Source: Bacillus nitratireducens (lineage in GTDB: Bacteria; Bacillota; Bacilli; Bacillales; Bacillaceae_G). Taken from it: DNA of 64,000 nt. The stretch covers positions 100,972 to 164,971 of the forward strand of contig NZ_MAOC01000084.1 in the NCBI RefSeq assembly GCF_001884135.1, in the 5' to 3' direction. The notes below the pieces were generated by a model. It did no database searches and was not told the DNA's origin. It saw only the letters and a list, made by a program, of their open reading frames with translations. Position numbers and translations under genes: made by a program. Positions 34,818-43,658 of this stretch are shown here, in pieces (the stretch's first letter is position 1; each line of letters opens with the position of its first letter).

Positions 34818-35087
34818 TTGTCACAACAAAAGGGAAAGAAAAGTCGAATTAATGTAGAAATCTATGGTCAACAATATTCAGTTGTTGGCGATGAAAGTAC
34901 AAGTCATATCCGCATGGTAGCAGCGATTGTGGATGATAAAATGCGCGAACTCAATGCCAAGAATCCTTCGCTTGACACGAGTAGACTAGCGGTATTGACG
35001 GCGGTAAACGTCATACACGATTACATAAAATTAAAAGAAGAACATGAGAAATTGAAAGAAAGTATGACAAAAAAAGGAATGGAATAA
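34818..35087 (+). CDS. zapA: Cell division protein ZapA
   Basis: 89-residue FtsZ-associated protein that bundles FtsZ filaments. Begins [18 protein letters not shown], with [14 protein letters not shown] and a C-terminal coiled coil from about residue 60. TTG at 34818 is the start: GGAGG (34805-34809) is 8 bases away. An alternative TTG at 34803 overlaps it. The cvpA-family gene begins one base after the stop, so translation is probably coupled. Confidence 0.93.
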   Translation: MSQQKGKKSRINVEIYGQQYSVVGDESTSHIRMVAAIVDDKMRELNAKNPSLDTSRLAVLTAVNVIHDYIKLKEEHEKLKESMTKKGME

Positions 35088-35088
35088 C

Positions 35089-35628
35089 ATGATTGATATT
35101 ATTATCATTTTACTGCTTGTTATGGGATTTTTCCTCGGCTTACGCAGAGGGTTTATTCTGCAACTTGTAAAGTTAACAAGCTTTATTATCGCATACCTTG
35201 TTGCATACTGGTACTGTAAAGATTTAGCGCCAGCACTTGCGAAATTTATTCCGTATCCATTTGATAAAAACGTATCTGTTCCAGAATGGATTGATGCAAA
35301 TAATATTGAGACAGTATTTTATCAAGCACTTGCGTTTATCATATTGTTTATTATTACAAAAATTGCACTTTCATTACTTGGTAATTTGTTAAATATATTT
35401 GCAGAAATACCGGTTTTAAAGCAAGTCAATGCGTTTGCGGGGGCAATCCTCGGATTTTTAGAAGTATATATTATTTTGTTTGTTTTAATTATCGTTGGAA
35501 ACATCCTTCCAATTGAACAAATACAAACACCATTACAAAAATCATCAATTAGCAAAATAATTGTAGACGATACACCGATTCTCTCTGAAAAGGTGAAGGA
35601 ACTATGGCAGACAGGTAGCAAAGTATAA
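35089..35628 (+). CDS. CvpA family membrane protein (YshB)
   Basis: 179-residue protein with four membrane helices, the first beginning MIDIIIILLLVMGFFLGLRRG, typical of the CvpA/YshB family. The family was named for a colicin V production phenotype in E. coli. Its molecular role is uncertain. It lies between zapA and polX, as in B. subtilis, and a terminator follows. Confidence 0.88.
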   Translation: MIDIIIILLLVMGFFLGLRRGFILQLVKLTSFIIAYLVAYWYCKDLAPALAKFIPYPFDKNVSVPEWIDANNIETVFYQALAFIILFIITKIALSLLGNLLNIFAEIPVLKQVNAFAGAILGFLEVYIILFVLIIVGNILPIEQIQTPLQKSSISKIIVDDTPILSEKVKELWQTGSKV

Positions 35629-35659
35629 CTTCTCTTTTTTCGGAAAGAGGAGTTTTTTT
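35627..35659 (+). terminator. Intrinsic terminator between the cvpA-family gene and polX
   Basis: 11-pair stem (35627-35637 with 35644-35654, one G-T pair), loop TTTCGG, and a T-run. It overlaps the cvpA-family stop codon. Confidence 0.8.
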
Positions 35660-35680
35660 CTATGAAAGAAAGGCGGGGCA

Positions 35681-37402
35681 ATGATGAAAGTAAATAAAAA
35701 ACAAGTTATTAAATTATTAGAGACAATCGGCCTGTTTATGGAACTAAAGGGCGCGAATCCATTTAAAATATCTGCATTTCGTAAAGCGGCAGCAGCACTA
35801 GAAAGTGATGATCGTAGTCTTTCTGAGATTGAAGATTTCACGAAGATTCCGGGCATTGGAAAAGGAACAGCAGCAGTTATTCAAGAATATATAGAATCGG
35901 GAACATCTGAAGTGTTACAAGAGCTTGAACAAGAAGTGCCAAGTAGCTTATTACCGCTATTAAAATTGCCAGGCCTTGGTGGTAAAAAGGTAGCTAAGTT
36001 ATATAAAGAACTTGGTGTTGTTGATATGGAATCGCTAAAAGCGGTTTGTGAGGAAAATAAAGTACAAGCTTTAGCAGGTTTCGGTAAGAAGACAGAAGAG
36101 AAAATATTAGAAGCAATCGATCAAGTAGGATCTCGTCCAGAGCGTTTACCAATCGCAATGGTATTGCCTATTGCCGGGGAAATAGAGGAGAAATTGTCGA
36201 ATGTTGCTGAAATAATTCGTTTCTCTCGCGCTGGTAGTTTACGCCGTGTTCGTGAGACAGTAAAAGATTTAGATTTCATTATTGCAACGACGGAGCCAGC
36301 AGTAGTACGCGAACATTTATTACAATTCGATAATATGATTGAAGTGATTGCAAGTGGAGATACGAAAGTATCTGTTCGTCTTCAATATGAATATGATATT
36401 TCAATTGACTTCCGCTTAGTAAAACCAGAAGAGTTTATTACAACTCTTCACCATTTCACGGGATCAAAAGACCATAACGTAAAAATGCGCCAAATCGCGA
36501 AAGATAGAGGCGAGAAAATTAGTGAGTACGGTGTGGAAAACTTAGAAACAGGCGAAGTAAAGACATTTGAAACAGAAGAGGAGTTCTTTGCTCATTTCGG
36601 TCTTCCGTTTATTCCGCCAGAAGTACGTGAAGATGGAAAAGAAATTGAATTAATTAAAGAGTATCCAAACTTAATTCAGTTCTCTGATATACAAGGTGAT
36701 TTACATATGCATACAACATGGAGTGACGGTGCCTTTTCAATTGAAGAAATGGTACAAGCATGCCGCGCTCGTGGATATAAGTTTATGGCGATTACGGACC
36801 ACTCACAATACTTGAAAGTAGCGAATGGTTTAACGAAAGAGCGTCTTCGCGAGCAAGCGAAAGAAATTGAGCGTATGAATGAAAAGTATCCAGACATTAC
36901 AATTTTACGCGGAATTGAAATGGACATTTTACCAGATGCGACACTTGATTTTGATGATGAAGTATTAGCAGAATTAGATTATGTCATTGGGGCGATTCAC
37001 TCTAGCTTCTCACAAGACCGTGAAACGATTATGAAACGTCTTCGCACTGCGCTGGAGAATAAGCATGTCACAATGATTGCCCATCCGACAGGTCGTCTTC
37101 TTGGGCGCCGCGAGGGTTACGATGTAGATACAGATTTATTAATCAAGCTCGCAAAAGAAACAAATACAGTTTTAGAATTAAATGCAAATCCAAACCGTCT
37201 AGATTTAAGCGCAAAATTATTAAAACAAGCACAAGATGCTGGTGTAAAAGTGGCGATTAATACGGATGCTCATACACTTGAAATGTTAGAAGATATGGAA
37301 ACAGGTGTAGCAGCAGCACGTAAAGGTTGGATTCAAAAAGATAACGTAATTAACACATGGGATATTGAACGTTTATTAGACTATATTAAACGTAATAAGT
37401 AA
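35681..37402 (+). CDS. polX: DNA polymerase/3'-5' exonuclease PolX
   Basis: 573-residue family X polymerase involved in base excision repair. The N-terminal 8-kDa region carries helix-hairpin-helix motifs ([20 protein letters not shown]). The palm has [16 protein letters not shown] with the catalytic aspartates. The C-terminal PHP domain from about residue 340 ([25 protein letters not shown]) supplies exonuclease and AP-endonuclease activity. The first of two adjacent ATGs is given. It is cotranscribed with mutS2, 19 bases downstream. Confidence 0.96.
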   Translation: MMKVNKKQVIKLLETIGLFMELKGANPFKISAFRKAAAALESDDRSLSEIEDFTKIPGIGKGTAAVIQEYIESGTSEVLQELEQEVPSSLLPLLKLPGLGGKKVAKLYKELGVVDMESLKAVCEENKVQALAGFGKKTEEKILEAIDQVGSRPERLPIAMVLPIAGEIEEKLSNVAEIIRFSRAGSLRRVRETVKDLDFIIATTEPAVVREHLLQFDNMIEVIASGDTKVSVRLQYEYDISIDFRLVKPEEFITTLHHFTGSKDHNVKMRQIAKDRGEKISEYGVENLETGEVKTFETEEEFFAHFGLPFIPPEVREDGKEIELIKEYPNLIQFSDIQGDLHMHTTWSDGAFSIEEMVQACRARGYKFMAITDHSQYLKVANGLTKERLREQAKEIERMNEKYPDITILRGIEMDILPDATLDFDDEVLAELDYVIGAIHSSFSQDRETIMKRLRTALENKHVTMIAHPTGRLLGRREGYDVDTDLLIKLAKETNTVLELNANPNRLDLSAKLLKQAQDAGVKVAINTDAHTLEMLEDMETGVAAARKGWIQKDNVINTWDIERLLDYIKRNK

Positions 37403-37421
37403 CACAAGGGGGACCTGCAAC

Positions 37422-39782
37422 ATGTTAGAAAGAACGTTGCGTGTATTAGAATACAATAAAGTAAAAGAACAATTACTTGAACATACAGCCTCTTCACTTG
37501 GCCGTGACAAAGTGAAGAATTTAGTACCAAGCACAGATTTTGAAGAAATTGTAGAACTGCAAGATACGACGGATGAAGCTGCGAAAGTCATTCGTCTGAA
37601 AGGTAGTGCACCATTAGGTGGTATTACAGATATTCGCTCAAATGTAAAACGTGCAAAGATTGGAAGTATGTTAAGCCCAAATGAACTGCTTGATATCGCA
37701 AATACGATGTATGGTAGTCGTAATATGAAACGTTTCATTGAAGATATGGTTGATAATGGTGTCGAGCTTCCAATTTTAGAAACTCATGTCGCTCAAATTG
37801 TATCTTTATATGATTTAGAAAAGAAAATTACAAATTGCATCGGTGATGGTGGTGAAGTAGTCGATAGCGCAAGTGATAAACTGCGTGGTATTCGTACTCA
37901 AATCCGTACTGCGGAAAGCCGTATTCGTGAAAAGTTAGAAAACATGACGCGTTCTTCAAACGCGCAAAAGATGCTGTCTGACGCGATTGTAACGATTCGT
38001 AACGAACGTTACGTAATCCCAGTAAAACAAGAATACCGCGGCGTATATGGCGGTATTGTTCACGATCAATCAGCTTCTGGACAAACGTTATTTATTGAGC
38101 CGCAAGTAATCGTAGAATTAAATAATGCGCTTCAAGAAGCACGTGTGAAAGAAAAACAAGAAATCGAACGCATCTTATTGATGTTAACAGAAGAAGTAGC
38201 AGTAGAAGCGGATATCGTTTTATCTAACGTAGAAGTAGTTGCTAATCTTGACTTCATATTTGCGAAAGCTTTTTATGCGAAGCGAATTAAAGCAACGAAG
38301 CCAATTGTAAATAACGAGCGCTACATGGATTTAAGACAAGCACGTCATCCGCTTATTGATCCGGAAATTATCGTGCCAAATAATATTATGCTCGGTAAAG
38401 ACTTCACAACAATTGTTATTACAGGACCGAATACAGGTGGTAAAACAGTTACGCTGAAAACCGTTGGTATTTGTGTATTAATGGCGCAATCTGGTCTTCA
38501 CATTCCAGTAATGGACGAGTCAGAGATTTGTGTATTTAAAAATATCTTTGCTGATATCGGTGATGAGCAATCGATTGAACAAAGTTTAAGTACGTTCTCC
38601 TCACATATGGTGAACATTGTAGATATTTTAGAAAAAGCTGATTTTGAAAGCTTAGTTTTATTCGATGAATTAGGTGCTGGAACAGATCCACAAGAAGGGG
38701 CTGCACTAGCGATTTCAATTTTGGATGAAGTATGTAACCGCGGTGCTCGCGTTGTTGCAACGACGCATTATCCAGAATTAAAAGCATACGGATATAACCG
38801 TGAGCAAGTTATTAATGCGAGTGTTGAGTTTGATGTGAATACATTAAGCCCAACGTATAAATTATTAATCGGTGTACCAGGACGTAGTAATGCCTTTGAA
38901 ATTTCGAAACGCCTTGGATTATCTGATCGAGTTATCGATCAAGCACGTAACCACATTAGTACAGATACAAACAAAATTGAAAATATGATTGCGAAGTTAG
39001 AAGAAAGTCAAAAGAACGCAGAGCGTGACTGGAACGAAGCAGAAGCGCTTCGTAAGCAATCTGAAAAACTTCATCGCGAATTACAGCGACAAATTATTGA
39101 ATTTAACGATGAGCGCGATGAAAAATTATTAAAAGTGCAAAAAGAAGGGGAAGAAAAAGTCGAAGCTGCGAAGAAAGAAGCAGAAGGCATTATTCAAGAA
39201 CTTCGTCAATTGCGTAAAGCACAGCTTGTAAACGTGAAAGACCATGAGCTTATTGAAGCGAAGAGCCGTCTAGAAGGTGCCGCGCCAGAGCTTGTGAAGA
39301 AACAAAAAGTAAACGTGAAAAACACTGCGCCGAAACAACAATTACGAGCAGGCGATGAAGTAAAAGTGTTAACGTTCGGTCAAAAAGGTCAACTACTTGA
39401 AAAAGTAAGTGATACAGAGTGGAGCGTACAAATTGGTATTCTGAAGATGAAAGTGAAAGAATCCAATATGGAATACATTAATACACCGAAGCAAACTGAG
39501 AAAAAAGCAGTCGCAAGTGTGAAGGGTAGAGATTATCACGTTTCATTAGAACTTGACCTTCGCGGTGAACGTTATGAAGATGCAATGATGCGCGTTGAAA
39601 AATATTTAGACGATGCACAGCTTGCAAGTTATCCTCGTGTATCAATCATTCACGGTAAAGGAACAGGAGCACTTCGCCAAGGTGTACAAGATTACTTGAA
39701 GAAGCATCGCGGCGTGAAAAACTACCGCTACGGTGACATGGGCGAGGGAGGCCTAGGCGTAACAGTTGTCGAATTAAAATAG
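37422..39782 (+). CDS. mutS2: Endonuclease MutS2
   Basis: 786-residue MutS-family ATPase with a Smr endonuclease domain. It lacks the mismatch-recognition domain of MutS and is linked to suppressing recombination and, in B. subtilis, to rescue of collided ribosomes. Walker A GPNTGGKT at about 335, Walker [14 protein letters not shown] at about 412, a long coiled coil around 510-610, then the Smr domain ([12 protein letters not shown] and [12 protein letters not shown]). Full length. Ribosome site AAGGGGG. Confidence 0.96.
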   Translation: MLERTLRVLEYNKVKEQLLEHTASSLGRDKVKNLVPSTDFEEIVELQDTTDEAAKVIRLKGSAPLGGITDIRSNVKRAKIGSMLSPNELLDIANTMYGSRNMKRFIEDMVDNGVELPILETHVAQIVSLYDLEKKITNCIGDGGEVVDSASDKLRGIRTQIRTAESRIREKLENMTRSSNAQKMLSDAIVTIRNERYVIPVKQEYRGVYGGIVHDQSASGQTLFIEPQVIVELNNALQEARVKEKQEIERILLMLTEEVAVEADIVLSNVEVVANLDFIFAKAFYAKRIKATKPIVNNERYMDLRQARHPLIDPEIIVPNNIMLGKDFTTIVITGPNTGGKTVTLKTVGICVLMAQSGLHIPVMDESEICVFKNIFADIGDEQSIEQSLSTFSSHMVNIVDILEKADFESLVLFDELGAGTDPQEGAALAISILDEVCNRGARVVATTHYPELKAYGYNREQVINASVEFDVNTLSPTYKLLIGVPGRSNAFEISKRLGLSDRVIDQARNHISTDTNKIENMIAKLEESQKNAERDWNEAEALRKQSEKLHRELQRQIIEFNDERDEKLLKVQKEGEEKVEAAKKEAEGIIQELRQLRKAQLVNVKDHELIEAKSRLEGAAPELVKKQKVNVKNTAPKQQLRAGDEVKVLTFGQKGQLLEKVSDTEWSVQIGILKMKVKESNMEYINTPKQTEKKAVASVKGRDYHVSLELDLRGERYEDAMMRVEKYLDDAQLASYPRVSIIHGKGTGALRQGVQDYLKKHRGVKNYRYGDMGEGGLGVTVVELK

Positions 39783-39813
39783 CAAACAACCAAACAAAAG
39801 GGGAAACCATTAT

Positions 39814-39906
39814 ATGTTTATGGACAAACTTGCAAAAGTATTGTTAGCTTGTTGCGGAATATTTCTGGTGATTGGGGTTATTTATTTAGTTGTTTTTGCG
39901 AAGTAA
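39814..39906 (+). CDS. 30-residue single-helix membrane protein
   Basis: Frame MFMDKLAKVLLACC to VVFAK, almost entirely one membrane helix (about residues 8-28). AGGGG lies 11 bases before the ATG at 39814 and further from the alternative ATG at 39820. It stands between mutS2 and a good terminator, so it is probably transcribed. No known family. Confidence 0.5.
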   Translation: MFMDKLAKVLLACCGIFLVIGVIYLVVFAK

Positions 39907-39909
39907 AAG

Positions 39910-39954
39910 AGCGTCAATCGTGGCATAATGATATTGCCATAGATTGACGCTTTT
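39910..39954 (+). terminator. Intrinsic terminator
   Basis: AGCGTCAATC (39910-39919) with GATTGACGCT (39942-39951), enclosing a second stem TGGCA/TGCCA; TTTT follows. Confidence 0.88.
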
Positions 39955-39978
39955 AATATATATGAAAAGGAATAAGCT

Positions 39979-40668
39979 ATGAAAATCAACCAATACATAA
40001 GCGAAGCAAAATCTTGCTCAAGACGCGAAACAGACCGTCTTATTAAAACCGGACGCGTGGCTATTAACGGTGAAATTTGTACGCACGGTGCACTCGTGAG
40101 CGATGGTGATGTTGTAACGATTGATGGACAGGTTATTGCAAAAGAAGAGAAAGAAAAGGTGTATATCGCCTTTCATAAGCCGGTCGGAATCACTTGTACA
40201 GCAGCCGATCATATTGAAGGTAATATTATTGATTATATTAATTATCCAGAGCGGATCTTTCCCGTTGGACGATTAGATAAAGCATCGGAAGGGCTCATTT
40301 TATTAACGAATGATGGCGCTATTGCGAATCAAATTTTACACGGAGATCATGAGCACGAGAAAGAATATGTTGTGACGGTGGATAAACCTTTTACAGATTG
40401 GTTTATTGATGAGATGTCCAGCGGTGTAAAGATTAAAGATGGAATGACGAAGCCATGCAAAGTGACGAGAGTCGGCCAATCTACATTTCGCATCGTTTTA
40501 ACACAAGGAATGAACAGACAAATTCGTAGAATGAGCCGTGCTTTCGGGGTTACTGTAACAAAGCTAAAGCGAGTGCGCATTATGAATATAGAATTAAATG
40601 AGCTTGAAGTAGGAAAGTGGCGGAGCGTTACAGCTGAAGAGTTAGAAATTTTAATAGGGCAGTTATAG
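39979..40668 (+). CDS. Pseudouridine synthase, RluF/RsuA family
   Basis: 229-residue protein with an N-terminal S4 RNA-binding domain (INQYISEAKSCSRRETD) and a catalytic domain with GRLDKASEGL, in which the Asp is the catalytic residue, and GMNRQIRRM. It isomerises uridine in rRNA. Sequence and length fit the RluF subgroup (23S rRNA), but the target site cannot be read from sequence. AAAGGAA precedes the start. A terminator overlaps the stop. Confidence 0.9.
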   Translation: MKINQYISEAKSCSRRETDRLIKTGRVAINGEICTHGALVSDGDVVTIDGQVIAKEEKEKVYIAFHKPVGITCTAADHIEGNIIDYINYPERIFPVGRLDKASEGLILLTNDGAIANQILHGDHEHEKEYVVTVDKPFTDWFIDEMSSGVKIKDGMTKPCKVTRVGQSTFRIVLTQGMNRQIRRMSRAFGVTVTKLKRVRIMNIELNELEVGKWRSVTAEELEILIGQL

Positions 40669-40699
40669 GGAGGAAAAATTTTCTCCCTATATTTTTTTG
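40665..40699 (+). terminator. Intrinsic terminator after the pseudouridine synthase gene
   Basis: ATAGGGAG (40665-40672) with CTCCCTAT (40683-40690), followed by a T-run. Confidence 0.88.
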
Positions 40700-40717
40700 T
40701 CAGAAAAAATAAAACTA

Positions 40718-40746
40718 TTGATTTTTTAAAAAATAGCCCATATAAT
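40718..40746 (+). promoter_or_regulatory. Promoter of the T-box/BrnQ transcript
   Basis: TTGATT (40718-40723), 17-base spacer, TATAAT (40741-40746). Confidence 0.72.
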
Positions 40747-40784
40747 AAAAAACAACAAGTTTCGACAAGATATTTTATAAAAGT

Positions 40785-41050
40785 AATGATGAGGACATGA
40801 GTTGTTTTCTACGATTCTCAGAGAGGGAAGCCTTAGGCTGTGAGCTTCCTAATACGAAAAGACAATCTTACCACCTCTAAACTTCAAGAGTGAACTGCAT
40901 GCATGATGCATTGTAATTCTTGGCGGATAAAACCGTTATCAATTTACACGAGCTATAAAATGAGCTTATTTCGTTATAAATTCATTTTATTAGAATAAGG
41001 GTGGAACCACGATTTCAACACTCGTCCCTTTGTTAGGGACGGGTGTTTTT
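40785..41050 (+). promoter_or_regulatory. T-box leader of the BrnQ-family gene, threonine-type specifier
   Basis: Very similar to the thrS T-box in stem I (GATGAGGACATGAGT, GAGAGGGAAGCCTTAGG, GTGAGCTTCCTA). The specifier loop shows ACC (40870-40872), then A and CCTC, exactly as in thrS, so tRNA-Thr is the predicted effector. T-box AAGGGTGGAACCACGA at 40997-41012. Terminator 41017-41029 with 41035-41047. Confidence 0.9.
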
Positions 41051-41146
41051 TGCGTTCTTTTACGGGGAAGTATGCTTGAAAGAGGATATGTGACGGATTT
41101 TAATTCAGAATATTTTGTAAATCAAATAATTAGGAGGTTAGTAGAA

Positions 41147-42472
41147 ATGAAATCATCTTTAAAGTTTTCTGAGATGTTTGCAATAAGTTTAATGTTGTTT
41201 GCACTATTCTTTGGTGCAGGTAATATGATTTTCCCGCCGGCGTTAGGGCAAGGTGCTGGAACTGATGTATGGATCGCGTTATTTGGCTTTATCGTAACAG
41301 GTGTTGGATTACCTTTATTAGGGGTAATTGTTATAGCTCTAAAGGGAGATATTAATGAGCTAGCGGGACGTGTACACCCTGTATTCGCACTAGTTTTTAT
41401 CACTGCAATATATTTATGTTTAGGCGTATTTGTAAGTGTTCCGCGTACAGGAACAGTTGCTTATGAGATGAGTGTTGCACCGTTTTTACCAAGTGAGATA
41501 GCTGGTCAATCCTATCCACTTGTTATCTTTACATTTATTTTCTTTGCAGTAACTTTCTATTTAGCTTTAAACCCATCGAAATTAGTGGGGCGCATTGGTA
41601 AAGTGTTAACTCCAATTTTATTAGCTGTTATTGCAATTATTGTAGCGAAAGCAATTATGACGCCAATGGGAGAGTTTGGTGCACCGACAGAAGCATATAG
41701 TGCTCCACTCTTTAAAGGTTTTATTGATGGATATTTAACTTTAGATGGACTTGCAGCACTTGTTTTCGGAAATGTTGTCATTAATGCTTTAAAAGCAAAA
41801 GGTATTACAAATAAGAACAGTATTGCGAAAGTAACAATCTTTGCAGGATTTATTGCAGCACTTGGTTTACTACTAGTTTATTTAGCGCTTGCTTACCTTG
41901 GAGCTTCTAGTGTTTCACTCGGAATGGGGGCAAACGGAGGAATTATTTTAACAAACGTAGTGAATCATTTATTTGGTAGTTACGGAACTTTATTATTAGG
42001 GATCGCAATTACAGCAGCATGTTTAACAACTTCTGTAGGTATTGTTGCAGCTTGTGGAGAATATTTTTCTTCGTTATTACCAAAGCTTTCTTATCAAAAA
42101 ATCGTTTTCATTTTCTCTGTATTAGCATTTATGGTAGCAAATCTTGGTTTAACTCAGTTAAACGCATTAGCATTGCCGATTTTAATTGCAATTTACCCAA
42201 TTGGTATCGTACTGATCGTATTATCACTTGTTGAAAACTATATTCGTCTTCCATTAGCTATGTATGTAGGCGGTATTGTAGGCGCATTTGCAATTAGCTT
42301 CTTTGATGGATTGCATAATGCAAATCTTCAAGTAGCGGCCCTTGCTCCTATTTTAGATAAAATTCCATTATATAGTGTAGGGATTGGTTGGCTAGTTCCG
42401 GGTATCATTGGAATTGCAATTGGATATGTAGTTTCTTTATTTCAAAAGCAAGAAATTGCTGTAGAAAAATAA
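41147..42472 (+). CDS. BrnQ-family amino acid transporter, probably threonine-responsive
   Basis: 441-residue LIVCS-family cation symporter with about 12 membrane helices. The start MKSSLKFSEMFAISLMLFALF and FGAGNMIFPPALG are the BrnQ signature. The family imports branched-chain amino acids, but the T-box ahead of this gene reads Thr codon ACC and is a paralog of the thrS leader. Threonine, or threonine plus isoleucine, is therefore a likely substrate. This is inference. ATG at 41147 is fixed by TAGGAGG at 41131-41137; the longer frame would begin inside the T-box terminator. Confidence 0.9.
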   Translation: MKSSLKFSEMFAISLMLFALFFGAGNMIFPPALGQGAGTDVWIALFGFIVTGVGLPLLGVIVIALKGDINELAGRVHPVFALVFITAIYLCLGVFVSVPRTGTVAYEMSVAPFLPSEIAGQSYPLVIFTFIFFAVTFYLALNPSKLVGRIGKVLTPILLAVIAIIVAKAIMTPMGEFGAPTEAYSAPLFKGFIDGYLTLDGLAALVFGNVVINALKAKGITNKNSIAKVTIFAGFIAALGLLLVYLALAYLGASSVSLGMGANGGIILTNVVNHLFGSYGTLLLGIAITAACLTTSVGIVAACGEYFSSLLPKLSYQKIVFIFSVLAFMVANLGLTQLNALALPILIAIYPIGIVLIVLSLVENYIRLPLAMYVGGIVGAFAISFFDGLHNANLQVAALAPILDKIPLYSVGIGWLVPGIIGIAIGYVVSLFQKQEIAVEK

Positions 42473-42475
42473 GGG

Positions 42476-42512
42476 AAAGAGGCTTTCTTTAAAAGAAAGT
42501 CTCTTTTTTTGT
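42476..42512 (+). terminator. Intrinsic terminator after the BrnQ-family gene
   Basis: 15-base stem 42476-42490 with 42492-42506 (one G-T pair), T-run after. Confidence 0.85.
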
Positions 42513-42709
42513 AGAAAAATTATATATAGAAGAATTTAGATATTAAAAATTTTATACGTAATACAGTTGACAAAAAATTTACCAGTAGGCTAAGATTGAA
42601 TTAGTTGTGGAAATATTGGAAGGGAAGAGGTTTTCTATGACTATATCATTTTTGTAAGAAGAGGTGATAGAACGATAGAATTAGGCGGTTTATTTTTTTT
42701 GAACTTCGT

Positions 42710-42905
42710 TGAGAATGATAATCAATAAAATGATGAAAGAGTTTTATGTTTATTCTTATAGAAAAAATTGATGGGATTATTTTTTTGTCTATCAATGAGA
42801 ATGATAATCAATACATTTCTAACTACATATTGTTACTCGTTATAAAATAGAGATGGAAAGATTATTTTTTTCTTATATATTGAGAATAATTATCATTTTC
42901 AAAAA
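42710..42905 (+). promoter_or_regulatory. Three Fur boxes upstream of isdC
   Basis: TGAGAATGATAATCA occurs twice, identically, at 42710-42724 and 42796-42810. TGAGAATAATTATCA at 42891-42905 is a third version with one mismatch to the 7-1-7 Fur consensus. The last lies 26 bases before isdC. The preceding 200 bases (42513-42709) hold no gene. Iron repression of the whole isd operon is expected. Confidence 0.88.
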
Positions 42906-42931
42906 AGAAAAACAAGGAGGCAGTAAGGTAA

Positions 42932-43639
42932 ATGAGAAAGTTTTCGGTATTACCCGCTTTTATTATGACATTCGTATGTATGCTAGCTTTTTTCGTAGTG
43001 CCATGTGGACAAGCTTCGGCAAATGTAGCTGACGGTACTTACGATATTAACTATGTCATACAAAAAGCAGAAAATGATTCAGCTTCAATGGCAAATGATT
43101 ATTTTGAAAAACCAGCTAAGTTAATTGTAAAAAATGGTGAGATGAGAGTACAAATTCCTATGAATCATAGTGCTTGGATTACAGAATTTAAAGCACCAGA
43201 GAATGGAAACTTTGTTGATGCAAAAGTTGTTAGTAAAGATGAATCTGCAGATAAAAGAACTGTAGAGTTTAAAATTGACGACCTATCTAAACCAGCAGCT
43301 GTAAAAATTCATGTTGTTGTACCGAACGTAAATTATGACCATAACTACACAATTCGCTTTGCGTTTGATGCAAATGTAAAAGCAGTAGGTGGAGAGAATA
43401 AGGAAACTGCTGCAACAAAAAATGAAGATCAAACTCAAAAAAATACACAAGTAAAAGAAGAAGTGAAGAAAGAAGAGAGCAAAGAAACAAACAAAGATGT
43501 AAATAAAGGAACAAATGAAAGTGGGAAAGCTGAAAAAACAGATAACCCAAAAACAAGTGATGAAGCACGTATCGGATTATTTGCAGCATTACTTCTTATT
43601 TCAGGTGTTTTCTTAATTCGTAAAGTACGTCAAAACTAA
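42932..43639 (+). CDS. isdC: Cell-wall haem-binding NEAT protein IsdC
   Basis: 235 residues. Signal peptide (about 1-31), one NEAT domain (about 33-150) with the haem-binding Tyr pair in VNYDHNYTIRF, a Lys/Glu/Asn-rich spacer, then the sorting signal NPKTS followed by a hydrophobic stretch and RKVRQN. NPKT-type signals are processed by sortase B, whose gene is in this operon. It relays haem from surface or secreted NEAT proteins to the membrane transporter. First gene after three Fur boxes. GGAGG precedes the start. Confidence 0.95.
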   Translation: MRKFSVLPAFIMTFVCMLAFFVVPCGQASANVADGTYDINYVIQKAENDSASMANDYFEKPAKLIVKNGEMRVQIPMNHSAWITEFKAPENGNFVDAKVVSKDESADKRTVEFKIDDLSKPAAVKIHVVVPNVNYDHNYTIRFAFDANVKAVGGENKETAATKNEDQTQKNTQVKEEVKKEESKETNKDVNKGTNESGKAEKTDNPKTSDEARIGLFAALLLISGVFLIRKVRQN

Positions 43640-43658
43640 ATAAAGGAGAGGTACTCCA

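Noticed and set aside
40785-41050. Isoleucine or leucine specificity for the BrnQ T-box
   Set aside because: An ATC lies a few bases upstream (40865-40867), but the codon next to the conserved A-CCTC closing segment is ACC, identical in position to the thrS leader.
41030-41146. 39-residue N-terminal extension of the BrnQ-family protein
   Set aside because: It begins inside the T-box terminator; TAGGAGG places the start at 41147.
42636-42657. Six-codon leader peptide frame before isdC
   Set aside because: Very short, no attenuator hairpin follows, and Fur boxes already explain regulation.
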